Assembly (NCBI GenBank): GCA_001792895.1
Contig: MARA01000102.1
Coordinates: 1-33,324, forward strand
DNA length: 33,324 bases
Origin: Lentinus brumalis
Taxonomy: Eukaryota; Basidiomycota; Agaricomycetes; Polyporales; Polyporaceae
Direction: 5' to 3'
Shown here: positions 19,467 through 31,705 of the stretch, one piece after another
Position numbering within the stretch: position 1 is the stretch's first letter
Layout: the number at the start of each line of letters is the position of its first letter
Position numbers and translations under genes: made by a program
The notes under the pieces: model-generated
What the model saw: the letters and a program-made list of their open reading frames with translations, nothing else
What the model was told of the DNA's origin: nothing
The model's database searches: none

Positions 19467-19989
19467 AAGTTGAAGACTCGATCAAGAGGCCTCGCCGATG
19501 CGCGATGCCTGGGCTTGCAGCCTACAGCAGAGCGTTGCTTGACGATACTGCAGATTTAGGTGTCTTACAGCCCTGCACCATGTATTAGCTAGTAGATATT
19601 TACTTTAGGTTCAATTTCATGATTGGGCCGCGCTGTGTCTGCAACAGCAGAACGAGCGGAACACGAACGCGCGCTATTGGCGAAGGTCGCGATTTCGAAG
19701 AGCGCTTACATTGCCTTTTTCGCTCGACACCTCTTCTGGCAACAACTCCGAGTCTCCCGACGCGGCCGGCCTCTTTCTCCCGTTCGTCCGTCCTCCGACC
19801 CAATTTCAGGAGCTTACTGTGCCATAATGGAGCAGATCTCGCATTCTGCAGCTCTTTCTACTGGGCTTACCTCTCAATCCTTACACTGTTAAATTGTGAA
19901 CTCTCGGGGTCTGCTTTCAAGACTTCAGTCATCCAAGCTCCTGCATCATATGCCTGCCTTCAATGTAAGTGCAGCATAGTCTACATTGT

Positions 19990-20310
19990 ATCTGCATGTT
20001 AGCACTGTGTGCTGCTACTGATATTTTATGCGCGAGGGATAAGCATTCAGCAAAAGCTGATAGGTTCTCGTGGACATGTCCATGCCGCCATCTGGGCCTG
20101 AATGATCCAGGCCCTGATCCCGGCATGACCTCGTCGCACGCCACACCGTTTTACCCTTGATTCAGATGCCGAAGCTGCCCAAGTTGGTCAGAAGCTCCCC
20201 TGGCGGCTGTAATGACAGCTTCGCCCGCTGATTGGTCTGGACTGTTGTGTACCGCACTTGAGCCACTCAGCAGGTACCATCCCCGTCTATCTCATGGGGA
20301 TGCCCTTCCT
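19990..20310. ncRNA. Candidate structured RNA (unit 2)
   Basis: Same hairpin cluster as 8595-8900. The two-tier hairpin is at 20081-20127 (CATGCCG 20081-20087, CGGCATG 20121-20127; inner stem 20094-20100 with 20108-20114). The 8-bp stem CGAAGCTG/CAGCTTCG is at 20170-20177 and 20216-20223. Small deletions between units fall outside these stems. Confidence 0.35.
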
Positions 20311-20993
20311 GCCTGCATACTATCACCACCGCTAGAGGCTGTCAGCTTGCAGGAACAATACAAGGAATCAGTACTGTAGAGCATGCAAGCTCCCGTGAGG
20401 TAGGCCGAGGTCCGACATCATCCGCGGAATTTATGTGGGTACCGATCAGTACCTTCTCGAAGCATGGTACGTATTATTCCTCGTTGCTAAGGGTCCCATG
20501 CTCGTGGGCAACCACTCCCTTGGACTGCACATTCAGCAGAAATCCATTGCCATACTGCAAGCCTGCAGTCTTGTAGAGGTATACCATAGTTAATGAGCCT
20601 CAGTCTGAGTGAGAGTTCTTTGTGTGCAGTAGAGCACCAGGGCAACACAGGTCTCTACTATGAACTAGGCTAGCGTAAGTCCCAAGCTGCCCTCGAAAGA
20701 TTTAGGGAAGTTCTACCAGCGCTCCGTTGTGTCGTGCATGCACAGAAGCACCTTGCACCTATCACGTAACCTCTTCAGCAGCTGCGGCGAGATTCTGCGC
20801 CGCACGCTCCCACGGAATATCCAGATAGCCTGACCTAGTTCACGCTTACGTTCTGTTATTCTTTGGAAACCAGCTTGCATTGACTCCTCGATCTATTACA
20901 CATCATTTACCTCCTAGCTCGGACATCTACCGGCAGAATCCGCACGAGTCTCGACTCGACAGCAAGGCTCCTCCTTCAACCTTACTACTCACC

Positions 20994-23228
20994 ATGTCCC
21001 CGCCCACCGCCGAGACCATTCACCTCCCGACCTCGCCACTACCGACTCCAGCTGCACCGTGGCACCGTCGAGCGCAGGACTCAAGATCCCACTGCTAGTC
21101 AGCTGTCCTCCGCGCCGTGGGTCAGCACGCAGTTTTGCCTTCCCTCTCCTGTCTCATCCACTCACCACATCTTCTTCAGCCTCGGGAATTCAGTCTACGT
21201 GAAGCAAAGCTCGTGGCCCATGCCCACGTCAAGATTGACATCAGCGACGCGTCGACGCATGTCAAAAGTCGCGATTCTCTAGAGGTGAGCGTAGTCGCGG
21301 TGCGCGTTGCATACATCTCAATCGACCTGGGTTGACTGACCTTCCTTCGTCGCCGGTTACAGGATTACGGCGGCAACCGCTGCCATCCGGTGACGAACAG
21401 CTCCCGCGGCAAGCTTCAGTCGGGCTCCCTGCGTAAGCCACGGACCTCTTGGCAACGTTCGCAAACCAGCGCATGGGATAAGAGCCAGTGTCTCCTCACC
21501 TCAACACGAGTTCTGGGGCCGAGGAGGCATGAGGTAAATCATTCCCATCCTCGGCCGTCGTGCACCTGCTCACCTGTTCGCTTTCAACGTTGACGTGCAC
21601 ATTGCCGAAGACATCTGCCGCCGCTGTGAGCAGCGCAAGAGCGGGTCAAAGGGCTACGCACGGCGTCCTGGACCTATTACTTCGCGCAAGTAAGTATTGG
21701 GACGTACCTAGCGTCGGATCGTACATTGTTAACGTGGGTTTGCGACGCAGCAGACTGCCAGTGAGGTCTGCTCGAGAAGCAGCGCCGTGACGAGCCGAGG
21801 TCCTGCGCAGCGGTGTCCAGACGCTCCCAGTAGTCGCCAGCAAGCTTAAGTCAGAGCAGCAAGTCGTCAAGCCCAGATCGCGACAGAAGACGAGCAAGTC
21901 CGTGTTCAAGACGCGAACAGAGCATCCAGTCCGCGCTCACAGCCGTGCGACTTGCCTCTTTCGGATGCATGACGTCACGCGTCGAGGGCATCGAAGCGCA
22001 CGCTCACCTTTCTCTTCCAGAACGCGTCCATCCCAGACAGCGAGCCCACAGACAAGCTCCGCGAACAAGACGCAGCCAGTGTCGCCGTCGCCGTCCTCGT
22101 CCCTTGAAGCATCCTCGCGGTATGTATGACTTACCTCTTCTGCCGCCGCCGTCGTCGTCGTCGACAACTGACCTAGACTCGGACCTCGACAGTCTGGCAG
22201 CGCGATCTCCGCACGTCAAGTCGGCGCACAATGCGCACATCGTCGCCGGGTGTGATGAGATAGAGGTACGTACCGATTTGAGTCGACGAGTCCTGCCAGA
22301 ATCTGACCTACGTTGAGTTCAGCTGAATGTGCTGCAGCGAGATCGTCGCTGTATGCGTCGAAGACCATGAGATCGACGGAGGGAGGGAGGGAGAGCGGTC
22401 CGGCAGCGCGGGGTGATGGTGGATGGGAAAGGAAGACGGGCAGCGGCCTTCGCAGAAGGCGAATCGCGCCTGTCTCTGCAGGCGCCCATCTGTGCAGTGG
22501 CAGGCCAGGAACCGCAGAACGCGGTTCTGCTCTGCCTCCCTTATGGCACGCAAGCTCGTAAGTACAGAGTTTCATTTCGTCTCTTTGAAGCCGCTAACGA
22601 CGCATCCTAAGATGGCGCTGTTGATGTGGCCGGGCACGGAGCAGCGGGCAGGCAGTCCGCTGCCACTCTTCTCTTGCGCTCCACTCTAGGATTGCAGGTG
22701 AGCATTCCGGACAGAATTTGAGACATATACGCACATACAGAGAGTACTCACTCGCGTAATTGCTCAGGCTGCTGGAAAGACCGTCTTCGGGCACTATGGC
22801 AGCGGCAAGCCAGCCAGAGAGTCTGGACGACGCAATAGCGTCTTGATTGGTGAGTCGCTCTCCTTTCCCGGCAATACTAGAATTCGCACTCACATCTGTT
22901 CTTTCTCAGCTGTTCCGGGCGTACCCGACATACACGGGATCCGGACATGCCATTCGAATAGCCCGGTCGAGGTCGCGTGCAGTCCTGAAGGCTGCCCGGC
23001 AACGATTGGCCGCTGCACGCTGGTACGACGGTGCTGTTTCGAATGCAGCGTCGGCGCGTTGCGAGCGGGCAGACGAAGTGCCGCGTATGGTCCTCCGGTG
23101 AGTCATCGACGCTGATGTGTCCAGGCTCGCGCTGGCTGACCATCGTCGCCCTGCAGTTTCACGCAAGTCGTCTAGCTGGCACTGTCCGCATAGCCCCGGG
23201 AACATCCTAACGGGACAGTTGCCGTGAT
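20994..23228 (+). CDS. Multi-intron gene of unknown function (unit 2, interrupted)
   Basis: Same gene, starting at ATG 20994 (MSPPTAETIHLPTSPLPTP). The second exon is clearer here: 21180-21284 reads FSLREAKLVAHAHVKIDISD. It is followed by an intron 21285-21362 (GTGAGC to TTACAG) and exon 21363-21432 (DYGGNRCHP). Introns 21690-21750 and 22558-22611 match unit 1. One T is missing near 23005, which shifts the last large exon into another protein-like frame (SRAVLKAARQRLAAARW) that ends in TAG shortly after the final intron. Small changes near 21790 and 22060 also alter frames. Which unit preserves the true 3' end cannot be decided here. Confidence 0.48.
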
Positions 23229-23891
23229 CAAGCTGGCAGCGGGATGACGGGCTCAGCAGCCGGACTTGCGTGAGCTATCCGTGATGCTCTCCTGCGAGGT
23301 TTCCGGATACTGATGTTTGTTTCCCGGCAGATATCGGAGGGGACGTCCCACGCGCACGTCGCCGGTGTCCAGCACCGCCAGCGCGGCGGATGCGAGAGAT
23401 GTCGGCCGGCGGACGGCGGGGTAGAGAGCAGGCGAGGAGCAGCAGCAGCGAGCGGCGGAGGGCATCTCGTAGTGTACTTGCGCGTAGCTAGACGCAATCG
23501 AGAGATTTCCAGAAACCTCGAGGTGTGCCAGCGAGACGACGCAGGAGGGACGGAGCGGAGGCAGCGGGCTGAGCGCTGAGCAGCCGCAGCCGCAGCAGAT
23601 GCAGATGATGCAGACGCACTCCGAGCTTCTAGCGGCGAGATGCAGAAGAGGCAGGACGCCCAGAAAAACAGACATACGGGCAGCGGTGGGGGCAGAAAAA
23701 TATATTTCCTGGGACGAGTGTACATGTGTGTTCTCCTGCCGTCCTCCTGCCCGCGACACAATTTCTGTGCGCACTTCCTGTCCCACTCCAACCACCGCTA
23801 CTGCTGCCCAGCCATCTGCCCAGTATCTGCCCAGTGACTATCTGCCCAGTGACTCCCTAACGATTCGTTTGTTTCTCTGGCAGCACAGACG

Positions 23892-23919
23892 CATCGGGCA
23901 TCGGGCATCGGGCATCGGC
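23892..23919. repeat. ATCGGGC heptamer minisatellite (unit 3, 3 repeats)
   Basis: Same minisatellite with one heptamer fewer than unit 2. The change is 7 nt, so it shifts the reading frame of the tRNase Z exon. Confidence 0.85.
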
Positions 23920-23979
23920 GCGGATCGCCGCACGCGCACTCGGGCCTGGCGCACCGGGAGCACGCTGCACACGACGCAC

Positions 23980-25411
23980 AGGAACGGCGTGCAGAGGATG
24001 CTCCTTCCGGATGTTCTCGTCCTTGGAACGGTACTTGGCGAAGAACGGCGAGTCGGTGAATGAAGCGAGAAGAGAGGGAATGTGTGCAGGCGTCGGTACG
24101 TCAAGGATCAGAACAGCCTGCCGACTATTAAGTTGTGCAACCCATTGCCCATCGCGAGTAGACTCACCTGTGGTGCCTCGCTAGGTCCAACACACTCTTC
24201 AGGTCGAACAGTGCGTTGTATCTTCCCACCCTGCCCATCGTCCACCTCGAAGGTAACCGTCTCTCCCTTGGTCAGGCGCCCGCGCAAAGGCCCGCGAACA
24301 CCGAGTTCCTCAGCCTTCTTGACGTCGAATTTGCCGCGTACACTTGGACCGACACACAGGTAGCCAAGCGTAGGCAACGTCGCAGGATCGACGCCTCCAC
24401 CGGCGACAAGACCGGGCAGTCGCGCGTACTTGCGGTCAGGAGCGAACGTCATGTTCGGCGGCGGCGGCGGCTCGTCGGCGGGTTCTTGGAGTGCGTTTGC
24501 TCTCCGCTTCGCCCCCTTGATGTCGATGGGTCCGCTTTCGGTGGCGGCTGCATCGGGAACATCTCCTGCAACATAAGCTTCCGCCATTCCTGTGCGTCCG
24601 CGCCGGTAAGGCTCGTTGGGTTGAAGTTCTCTCTCCGCGCCTGCACGGACAGGGTAGGTGATACAGGGGACGTGGACTCAACAGTGCGGTCAATGAGTGG
24701 AGGAGTGGACCGTTTGGACGCGGTGGGAGGAGAGGCCGATCGCTTCCTCTTGAGTGGGCGTGCCGAAGGCTCCCCGATATCGACCCCGTCGACAGAAGGA
24801 TACAAGGGTATCGAATAGACCGAGAGATTTTCGTCCTTGAAGACCGGGGAGGGCGAAGCGGCCGGTTGTGCACTGACCAGAGCGGTAGGTGCCTCGACTG
24901 CCTTGACAACCATAGTCGAACTACACACACGCTTCAGAATTTGCAACAGAGATATAGTAGGAGTCACGAACCGGTATGTGTAGCTGCGCATCGTGGCGAG
25001 GTAGTGCATAAGACCATACGGGCCCACAATGTCGATTGCAGGCACTGCCGCGTCTGCGCACAACATCAACAGGCCTATAGACACGGCGTATCAGCGTCAC
25101 GTAGATTGTACATGGAGACGAGGGACGCCTCGCGTTCGCTCGGCGGGTCGATGGGCTGTAGCCACAGACCGGACGTCCACACGACGCGCATGGGATGAAC
25201 ACGTACCTGGCACCCCACCGCACCTATGCGTCCCAGCAGCGGTCACAAAAAGCCCCTTCGTCTTCCTGATAGAATGGTGGCTCTGCAGCCATGCACGGCC
25301 CATGCCCTCGCTTGCATTGAAGATGTACTTGGCGGTACCGAAGTTCACGAGCAGAGTCGGCTCGGTGTCGGACGTGGCGCCAGTGAGCACGGACACGTTC
25401 CAGGCAGACAT
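23980..25411 (-). CDS. TRZ1: tRNase Z long form, N-terminal half only (unit 3, interrupted)
   Basis: This is the best-preserved copy. Exon 1 is 25207-25411, intron 1 is 25075-25206 (short form), exon 2 is 24168-25074, and exon 3 starts at 24117. Exon 2 stays open from LLMLCADAAVP through LSVYSIPLYP, a basic nuclear-signal-like stretch (PLKRKRSASP) and the WRKLMLQEMFPMQPPP motif. It breaks near 24520, where a C present in units 1 and 2 is missing. Downstream of the break the alternative frame again reads KFDVKKAEELG and TVRPEECVG. As in the other units, recognisable tRNase Z sequence stops in exon 3 next to the heptamer repeat, and no metallo-beta-lactamase catalytic half follows. Confidence 0.85.
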
Positions 25412-26571
25412 GGTGAGGGTTCCTCCAGTATGCGGCCCAGGAGTGAGGTCAGGATGAGGACGAGGCGGCCGACGAGAGGCTAGGGTGGCAAGGGGGCGGA
25501 GGGACTGAGCAATCCTACGGCATATCCAAGCCAGATTGCCACAGAGTCGCGGGCAATGGGAGACACCGCGAGCGCAACAGAAGCCTGATGATACAAGCTC
25601 TTAGAGGAGGATCCACGCCGCAGTATGACAGGCAGAGAGTCCGAGTCAAAGTCGGTCGCGCGCCCGCAAATCTGCGTCGGGCAGACGCTTTCGGAAGTCC
25701 CGTTGCCTGATTAGTCGCTCGCGTCCGCTGCTAGCCTCCCCCGATCCCCGCCTGCTAGCACACACACGCCCACGCCATGCACATACACTCATGCCATGCA
25801 TACTCATCTCAGCATATCTCATGACTGACGCGTTGCTGCAATAGTCCAAGTTGCTCTGCCGGCCTAGCCACGTTCACATCGCGTCCTACCGCCCACGTCC
25901 CTCGTCCGCCCGAGTCGCGTACCACAACATATCCATACCACGCGTGTTCATACCCACTGGACCCTCTCCATTGTCGGAAACACGCCAGAACCGCCCCCAA
26001 ACCGACGCACGGCCGCCAAGACGTGTTTGCTCGCGCGCGCGCGACAAAATCGCATACCACACCCGCCCATTCGCCCGCACACAAGCGCAACATGGCGCAT
26101 TCGATAGCTGCACAATACGCGAACCGAGGGATATTGTTGTCTTGATAAACGGCGCACGGTACGTCGTGCTATCGTCGATTCACTGCTAACCCGCTCCATT
26201 TCCCAAATCACTCGTCCGTATCCCCGCATCAGCGTACAAGCAACTCCCACAGCCTCCCGTGAACCTCCCTGCGACAGGCCGAAGCGGGTTTGCGCCGATC
26301 CGAGGAGGTCGGAAATCGCGCTCGGAGTCGCCGTTTAATGGCGCACTCAAGCACGACCTCGACTTCCCGGCCGACGCACGCTCACGCCGCCGACCGAGCC
26401 ATCTACTGCACGACAAACAGACGTCAACGGCTCCACCGATACGCCTGGATACAGCATGCGGGAGCCGGAACGACCGCTTCGACATCCTCGTCCCTCGGCC
26501 AACCTCGTCTACTCGAACCGCCCTAGCACATCCAGTTCCCGCCCTATCACCCTCCAACCAAGTGCTACAAG

Positions 26572-27545
26572 CTACGCTGAACGTTTCTTATCAAAGCGTT
26601 TACCTCTCGCGTCGATCCGAGCGGGTCTCAAAATCGGCCAAAAGTGCGATTTCATTGCACTTTCGCCGCCCCGCCCGCTCCCGCCGACTCTCCCACACGT
26701 CCTCCGCCTCCGGACGGCCGGCAGACACCTCAAAAGTGCTGCACCAGTCCTCCCCCGCCTATGAACGGCCGAGCTGCGCGCTGCGCGGACGAGTTCCCAA
26801 ACCTCGTCGTCACCGCGGCCCGCGGGCACCTCCGCATGCTCGAACCGCCGTATCTCCCCCCAATCGCACCCTCTCACCGTCAAACCGGGTGCTATGGGCT
26901 ACGTTGAACGTTTCCCGTCCACCCAGCACCATCTCGCGTCGATCCGGGCGGGTCTGTAAATCGGTCGAAAGTGCGATTTCATTGCACTTTCGCCGCCCGC
27001 CCGCTCGCGCCGACTCTCCCGGCCGTCTTCCGCACCCAGACGGCTGGCGGACAACTTGTATGTTCCGTACTGGTCCTCTAGCGTGTGCACGACGACGCTG
27101 CGCGCCGCCCGGACGAGTTCTGCCATCTCGTCATCACCGTGGCCAGCGGTCACTCCCGGTCACTCGAACCCCCGTATCACTCCCGGTTCTCGCACCATCG
27201 CCGTCAAACACGGCCCTACGGCCTACGTTGGACGTTTTCTGTCCAACCCAGTCCGTCTCGCGCGGATCCGAGCAGGTCTCAAAACCGCTCGAATGTGCGA
27301 TTTCATTGCACATTCGCCGCCCGCCCATTCTCGCCGACTCTCCCGCTCGCGCACCGCACCCGGACGGCCGCAAAACACATCGAACGCGGCGTATAGTCCT
27401 CGAGACTATGTGCGACCGCCTTTCGCACCGGTACGGCCGGTTTGAAAATCGAGTCCGCGGGCCAGCCCGAGCGGGTTGCCCGCCAGGTCAGTGTTCAGGC
27501 CGTATCTCGGCGGTCCCTCCCCGGATCTCCACGAAACCGGTTGAC
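26572..27545. repeat. Degenerate ~325-bp tandem repeats with hairpins (unit 3)
   Basis: Same array, with hairpins at 26641-26663, 26966-26992 and 27290-27316. Small indels near 26445 and 26755 happen to join plus-strand frames into one 537-codon ORF (26259-27872) that the other units do not have. Confidence 0.8.
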
Positions 27546-27610
27546 CCGAGCTACGCGAACACTAGCGCATTGAATCAAGGCTGTTTCGCGCGGATCCGAG
27601 GAGGTCGCGA

Positions 27611-27872
27611 ATGTCGCGTTCGTGCCAGTGCGCTGCCCCGGACTCGCCACCGCTCTCCCGGCCGGTACGTCTCCCCGGCTGCCTCCAAATCACTCCGGGG
27701 GAAGGCTGTGGTACTCACGACTCCGCCTAACACGCTTTGGCAGCTGGAAGGCGACTCCTCAACATCGACCTCGACGCCGTCGACTGCCTCCGCGGGCAGG
27801 AGGACCGACCGGCCGTATCTCGACGACCGAGCATCAACCGCCCGCGCCGTCTGCTATCTCAGACTCAACTGA
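27611..27872 (+). CDS. Short spliced ORF, 60 aa, unknown (unit 3)
   Basis: Counterpart of 4817-5078, with exons 27611-27664 and 27744-27872 and intron 27665-27743. It is intact in all three units, which is unusual for this window. Confidence 0.35.
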
Positions 27873-28059
27873 GCTCGGGCACTCGGTCTCAACCGCGCCG
27901 GACGCGTGCGTATACTCCGGGACAAGGCGCGAGCTCTCAGCATGGGTGCGTCCGCTCTGCCCGGCCATCTCTGCGTGTCATGCTCACGTTCTCCCTTAGT
28001 CGGAACTCTGCACGGACGTCCTGAAACGAAGCCCGCGACCATCTTCGCTGCGTTCGACG

Positions 28060-28650
28060 GTGCGGCATGCGACGGAACGGCGCAGTTCACGGCGCGCACA
28101 CCGTCAAGACACGCTCCCAACCGCCCGTGAGGTGCATGCCCCGGGCAATAGAACTGCCCGGCTCTCCGGCTCAACCAAACATGTGCGGTACCCAAACTCT
28201 CACAGCGACACCGTCGACGGCAAGAACTCGCCAATCCTGCCGGACGGCGTCGACTCGAAGCTCCGTAACGCCACGCGGAAACAAGAAGACCCGGAAACTC
28301 GTGCGCATTGCGCACTGCACACGTCTGCTGACACCTGCGTGCAAGCAGCCCGCAATCTCGAACAAGAGCACGAGAGCGTCCCACTCCCCGGACTCCGGAG
28401 CAACATACGAAGCCAGTACTGGCCAAACCGAGTCGAAACACGCCGCCTGGCGGACAGACTCACGAAGCAGAAACCGACACTGGACACAGAGGTCCGGAGC
28501 GCACCGCAGACGCAGAGCGTGCTCCGGGCATCTGCGACGCAGCGCAAGCCGGCGCGGGGGCGGGAAGACGGGCAAAGCAAGTCTCTATGTCGGCGACACT
28601 CGAGCACGGAGGCCGCTATAATGTACCTAACAGCGATTACTCACCAATAG
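28060..28650 (+). CDS. Open plus-strand frame, 196 codons, unknown (unit 3)
   Basis: Same frame as 16666-17256 with no amino-acid change that I can see. It shares with unit 2 the indels that close the minus-strand alternative, so units 2 and 3 share a more recent ancestor here than either does with unit 1. Confidence 0.3.
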   Translation: MRHATERRSSRRAHRQDTLPTAREVHAPGNRTARLSGSTKHVRYPNSHSDTVDGKNSPILPDGVDSKLRNATRKQEDPETRAHCALHTSADTCVQAARNLEQEHESVPLPGLRSNIRSQYWPNRVETRRLADRLTKQKPTLDTEVRSAPQTQSVLRASATQRKPARGREDGQSKSLCRRHSSTEAAIMYLTAITHQ

Positions 28651-30299
28651 ATCTTGCTTGCCGGACTGCTTGCGTGTGGCGGGACGCGCTTGGACACGGG
28701 CTGGTCGGGGCGGCGGGTGGTCCGAGATGTACAGAATGTCTTGACGGCGTGATTACGCACACGCGGGCATGGCGGGAGGCTGGATGCCTCCCGGCGCATG
28801 AAGTGCCGAGAACCTGCAGTACTCGCAGTCAGTAGATAGATCACCGCAGAATACTATGAACCAGACTTACCTCTGCCGTTCGTGCAGTCGGCGTGGCTGT
28901 CGTCTGAGCCCTGTCAAAGTCTGAGCCCTGTCAAAGCCTCATGTCAGCCTGTGCCGCATGAAATCGAATGTGATGTTACCTTGAACTGGCGGACATGCTC
29001 GCCCTGCGTGTGGAGATAGCGATCTTCGCGACTGCCAATGAGTCCGAAGTCGCACAGGGCGCGATACGCGAGCCTGCGAGTTGAGAGTCCGTCCTGGAGC
29101 AACCGTGAGCGTGCACGAAGTCCGTGAAAGGCTCAGGCCTGTGCGACTCACCATCGCATCATTCGCCGAAGCGTGGCCGACAGATCTTGGAGTGCTGCGA
29201 GAGCGCCAACGTGGGTCCCAGTCGTCCTTCGAGCTGACCGGGAAGTCCGTTGCTTGTGCGTCCTACTAGTAGCGAGTTACTGGGTCTGCTCGTATGGCTT
29301 GACGTCCTGCCGGTGCACAGAACTGCAATGGTCACGAAGTCAATCGCCGCGGCCTGCTGCGCAGATATGAATGAATTCATGCTCACCATACCATGGTATA
29401 GCGAGTACAACCGGCATGTCGGACCAAGTTGCAGTCGAGCTCGGTCGAAGGCCTTGATATGTCAGAGTCAGGCATAGACATCGTCGAAAAGCTTGTCCGA
29501 GTAACGTACCTTCCAATGAGAGTCGTTGGATAGTCGTCGAGTCGATGGAGGCAGCTACGTATCCGTCCGGCGACATCTCTGTGAATACGAAGCGCCAGCG
29601 CTGTTCCAGTACTCGGAGCGGTAACGCACCGATGTACAAAGCTGCCTGGTCCCGAGGCATAAAGTCCGTCGTGGAACTTAAGAACGATATCCGATGGTGT
29701 TCTGACAGATGTTGGTTAGCTACGAGGGCCGCGAATAGACGGGCCCGGGCGATGTTGTGCTCACCTCGACATACCCTGGTAGCGTGATCGGGTGGGACTG
29801 GGAGGTACGAAGACCAACTACAACCAGCTAGGACGAGCATGAGGTCAGCAAAGGCGAGGGAACTGGAGGACGTAATACTCCGTTGCTGGAGTAGCGCGTT
29901 GAGTCTACGGAGATGGTGATGTTAGTCGAGCTTGAAGGATCAACGAGTGAACATGGTAGAAAGCGTACCTTTTGCAAGCAACATCTTGAGAATTTGCAGC
30001 TGTATCAGACGTTCAGCAAAGCTGTAGTATATACGAGAATGAGCAGAATCTCACCTGTCAGCTTTCTGGTATGCGGATGGATGGCGTAGTGAGGAGAGTG
30101 GAGGAGCATGATGACCCAGGGCTCGAGAGAACAAGGAGGGCGAATACAAGGGTGGGTGTGTCGGATAGGGAGATATACTAGTCGGATGAGAGGAGGAGGA
30201 GGGAACTCGAGAGAAGACACGAAGAACCAAAATACAGTCGTGATACAAACAGCACTAAGTACATATATGTACGCCTGCATAGTAGTCTCGGAGGGACAT
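28645..30299 (-). CDS. Multi-intron gene of unknown function (unit 3, interrupted)
   Basis: Nearly identical to unit 1's 5830-7469, starting at ATG 30299. It is better than unit 1 in two places: the exon around 29660-29690 reads FHDGLYASGPGSFVHR without the extra base, and the premature stop is CAG here. It is worse elsewhere. Bases are lost near 30105-30128 (the hydrophobic second exon shifts frame), and further single-base losses occur in 29160-29215 and near 29500. A short duplication (GTCTGAGCCCTGTCAAA) at about 28904-28938 enlarges an intron or exon edge. The function is unrecognised. Confidence 0.5.
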
Positions 30300-30623
30300 G
30301 GTACCTAGAAGCACGAAGGAGAAGCGGGCAATAGAGGAGGGTATAGCAGCAGAATGTATACTAGTGTGCAATAAATGGGAGATTGGAGACCACCCAGTAT
30401 GGGGGAGGGTATGGAGGGAACGTGAGGGAATGGGTACGGGTGCGCGAGAGGCGTCGTCGAGATGACGGGTACTTATACATGTTCTGGACCTGCGAGTCAC
30501 GGGCTCCAGAACTTTAACTTGTTGAACGTCTCAGGTTCGCACGAGCATGCGGGGTCGCCGACCAACCAGAGGGCAGGCGGTGAGACCGGGCGAGGGCAGG
30601 CGCAGCCAGACGGAGCAGAACGA

Positions 30624-30809
30624 CTAGCGCAGTTCCAGACGAACAAAGCTGTCTCGGCTCAGAGAAGATGCCTTCTCAACGTAATAGAGGCGCTGAGAAC
30701 TTGATGGTTGTATTCCGGCTCCAAGTTTTGTCGGACAGTCGGCGCACGAAGGGACGAGGACAGGGTCCTTGAAAGCGAGCGTTCCGCGGTGTTTCGCATT
30801 CCAGGGCAT
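30624..30809 (-). CDS. Possible exon or small ORF (unit 3), 61 codons
   Basis: Shorter version of 19218-19466. The upstream end is altered by small indels around 30795-30850, but the C-terminal 50 codons match the other units. Confidence 0.25.
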   Translation of the reverse strand: MPWNAKHRGTLAFKDPVLVPSCADCPTKLGAGIQPSSSQRLYYVEKASSLSRDSFVRLELR

Positions 30810-31034
30810 TCGGGTACTTGCAGTATCCAGAGCTAGCCAGGCGGTAACGAGGCTGTAGACGCTGACGCCACAAGTTGAAGACTTGATTCAAGAGGACCCG
30901 GTCGATGCGATGTCCTGGGCTTGCAGCCTACAAGCAGAGCGTTGCTTGCCACGATACTGCAATTTAGGTGTCTTACCAGCCCCTGGCACCATGTATTAGC
31001 TAGTACATATTTACTTTAGGGTTGATATTCATGA

Positions 31035-31286
31035 TTGGGCGCGCTGTGTCTGCAACAGCAGAACGAGCGGAACACGAACGCGCGCTATTGGCGAAGGTCG
31101 CGATTTCGAAGAGCGCTTACATTGCCTTTTTCGCTCGACACCTCTTCTGGCAACAACGCCGAGTCTCCCGACGCGGAATCCGGCCTCTTTCTCCCGTTCG
31201 TCCGTCCTCCGACCCAATTTCAGGAGCTTGCTCGTAATGGAGCAGATCTATTCTGCAGTTTCTACTGGGTCTCTCTTTACTGTTAA
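31035..31286 (+). CDS. Possible coding segment of unknown function (unit 3)
   Basis: Counterpart of 8210-8422, open for 83 codons here because of indels downstream of the conserved core. It begins at an ATG after a one-base loss. The unit 2 counterpart lies at about 19620-19830. Confidence 0.28.
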   Translation: MGALCLQQQNERNTNARYWRRSRFRRALTLPFSLDTSSGNNAESPDAESGLFLPFVRPPTQFQELARNGADLFCSFYWVSLYC

Positions 31287-31389
31287 ATTGTGAACTCTCG
31301 GGGTCTTGCTTTCAAGACTTCAGTCATCCAAGCTCCTGCATCATATGCCTGCCTTCAATGTAAGTGCAGCATAGTCTACATTGTATCTG

Positions 31390-31705
31390 CATGTCAGCAC
31401 TGTGTGCTGCTACTGATATTTTATGCGCGAGGGATAAGCATTCAGCAAAAGCTGATAGGTTCTCGTGGACATGTCCATGCCGCCATCTGGGCCTGAATGA
31501 TCCAGGCCCTGATCCCGGCATGACCTCGTCGCACGCCACACCGTTTTACCCTTGATTCAGATGCCGAAGCTGCCCGAAGTTGGTCAGAAGCTCCCCTGGC
31601 GGCTGTAATGACAGCTTCGCCCGCTGATTGGTCTGGACTGTTGTGTACCGCACTTGCACTCATCCAGCAGGTACCATCCCGTCTATCTCATGGGGATGCC
31701 CTTCC
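31390..31705. ncRNA. Candidate structured RNA (unit 3)
   Basis: Same cluster. The two-tier hairpin is at 31476-31522 and the 8-bp stem is at 31565-31572 and 31612-31619. One base is inserted in the loop of the 8-bp hairpin, and one C is missing from the CATCCCC arm near 31675. Confidence 0.35.

Larger units (their letters stand above)
12074..23503. repeat. Tandem segmental repeat, unit 2 (11,430 bp)
   Basis: This is the second direct copy of the segment, co-linear with unit 1 throughout. It is nearly identical to units 1 and 3 over most of its length. The exception is about 17570-19150, which diverges by many substitutions and indels while both flanks return to near identity. It carries the short form of tRNase Z intron 1, shared with unit 3. 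Confidence 0.96.

Noticed and set aside
26259..27872. 537-codon plus-strand ORF, the longest in the window
   Set aside because: It is open only in unit 3, through chance indels. It runs straight through the clear 79-nt intron at 27665-27743. Its start is not matched by intact frames in units 1 and 2. Its internal repeats simply reflect the ~325-bp DNA repeats.
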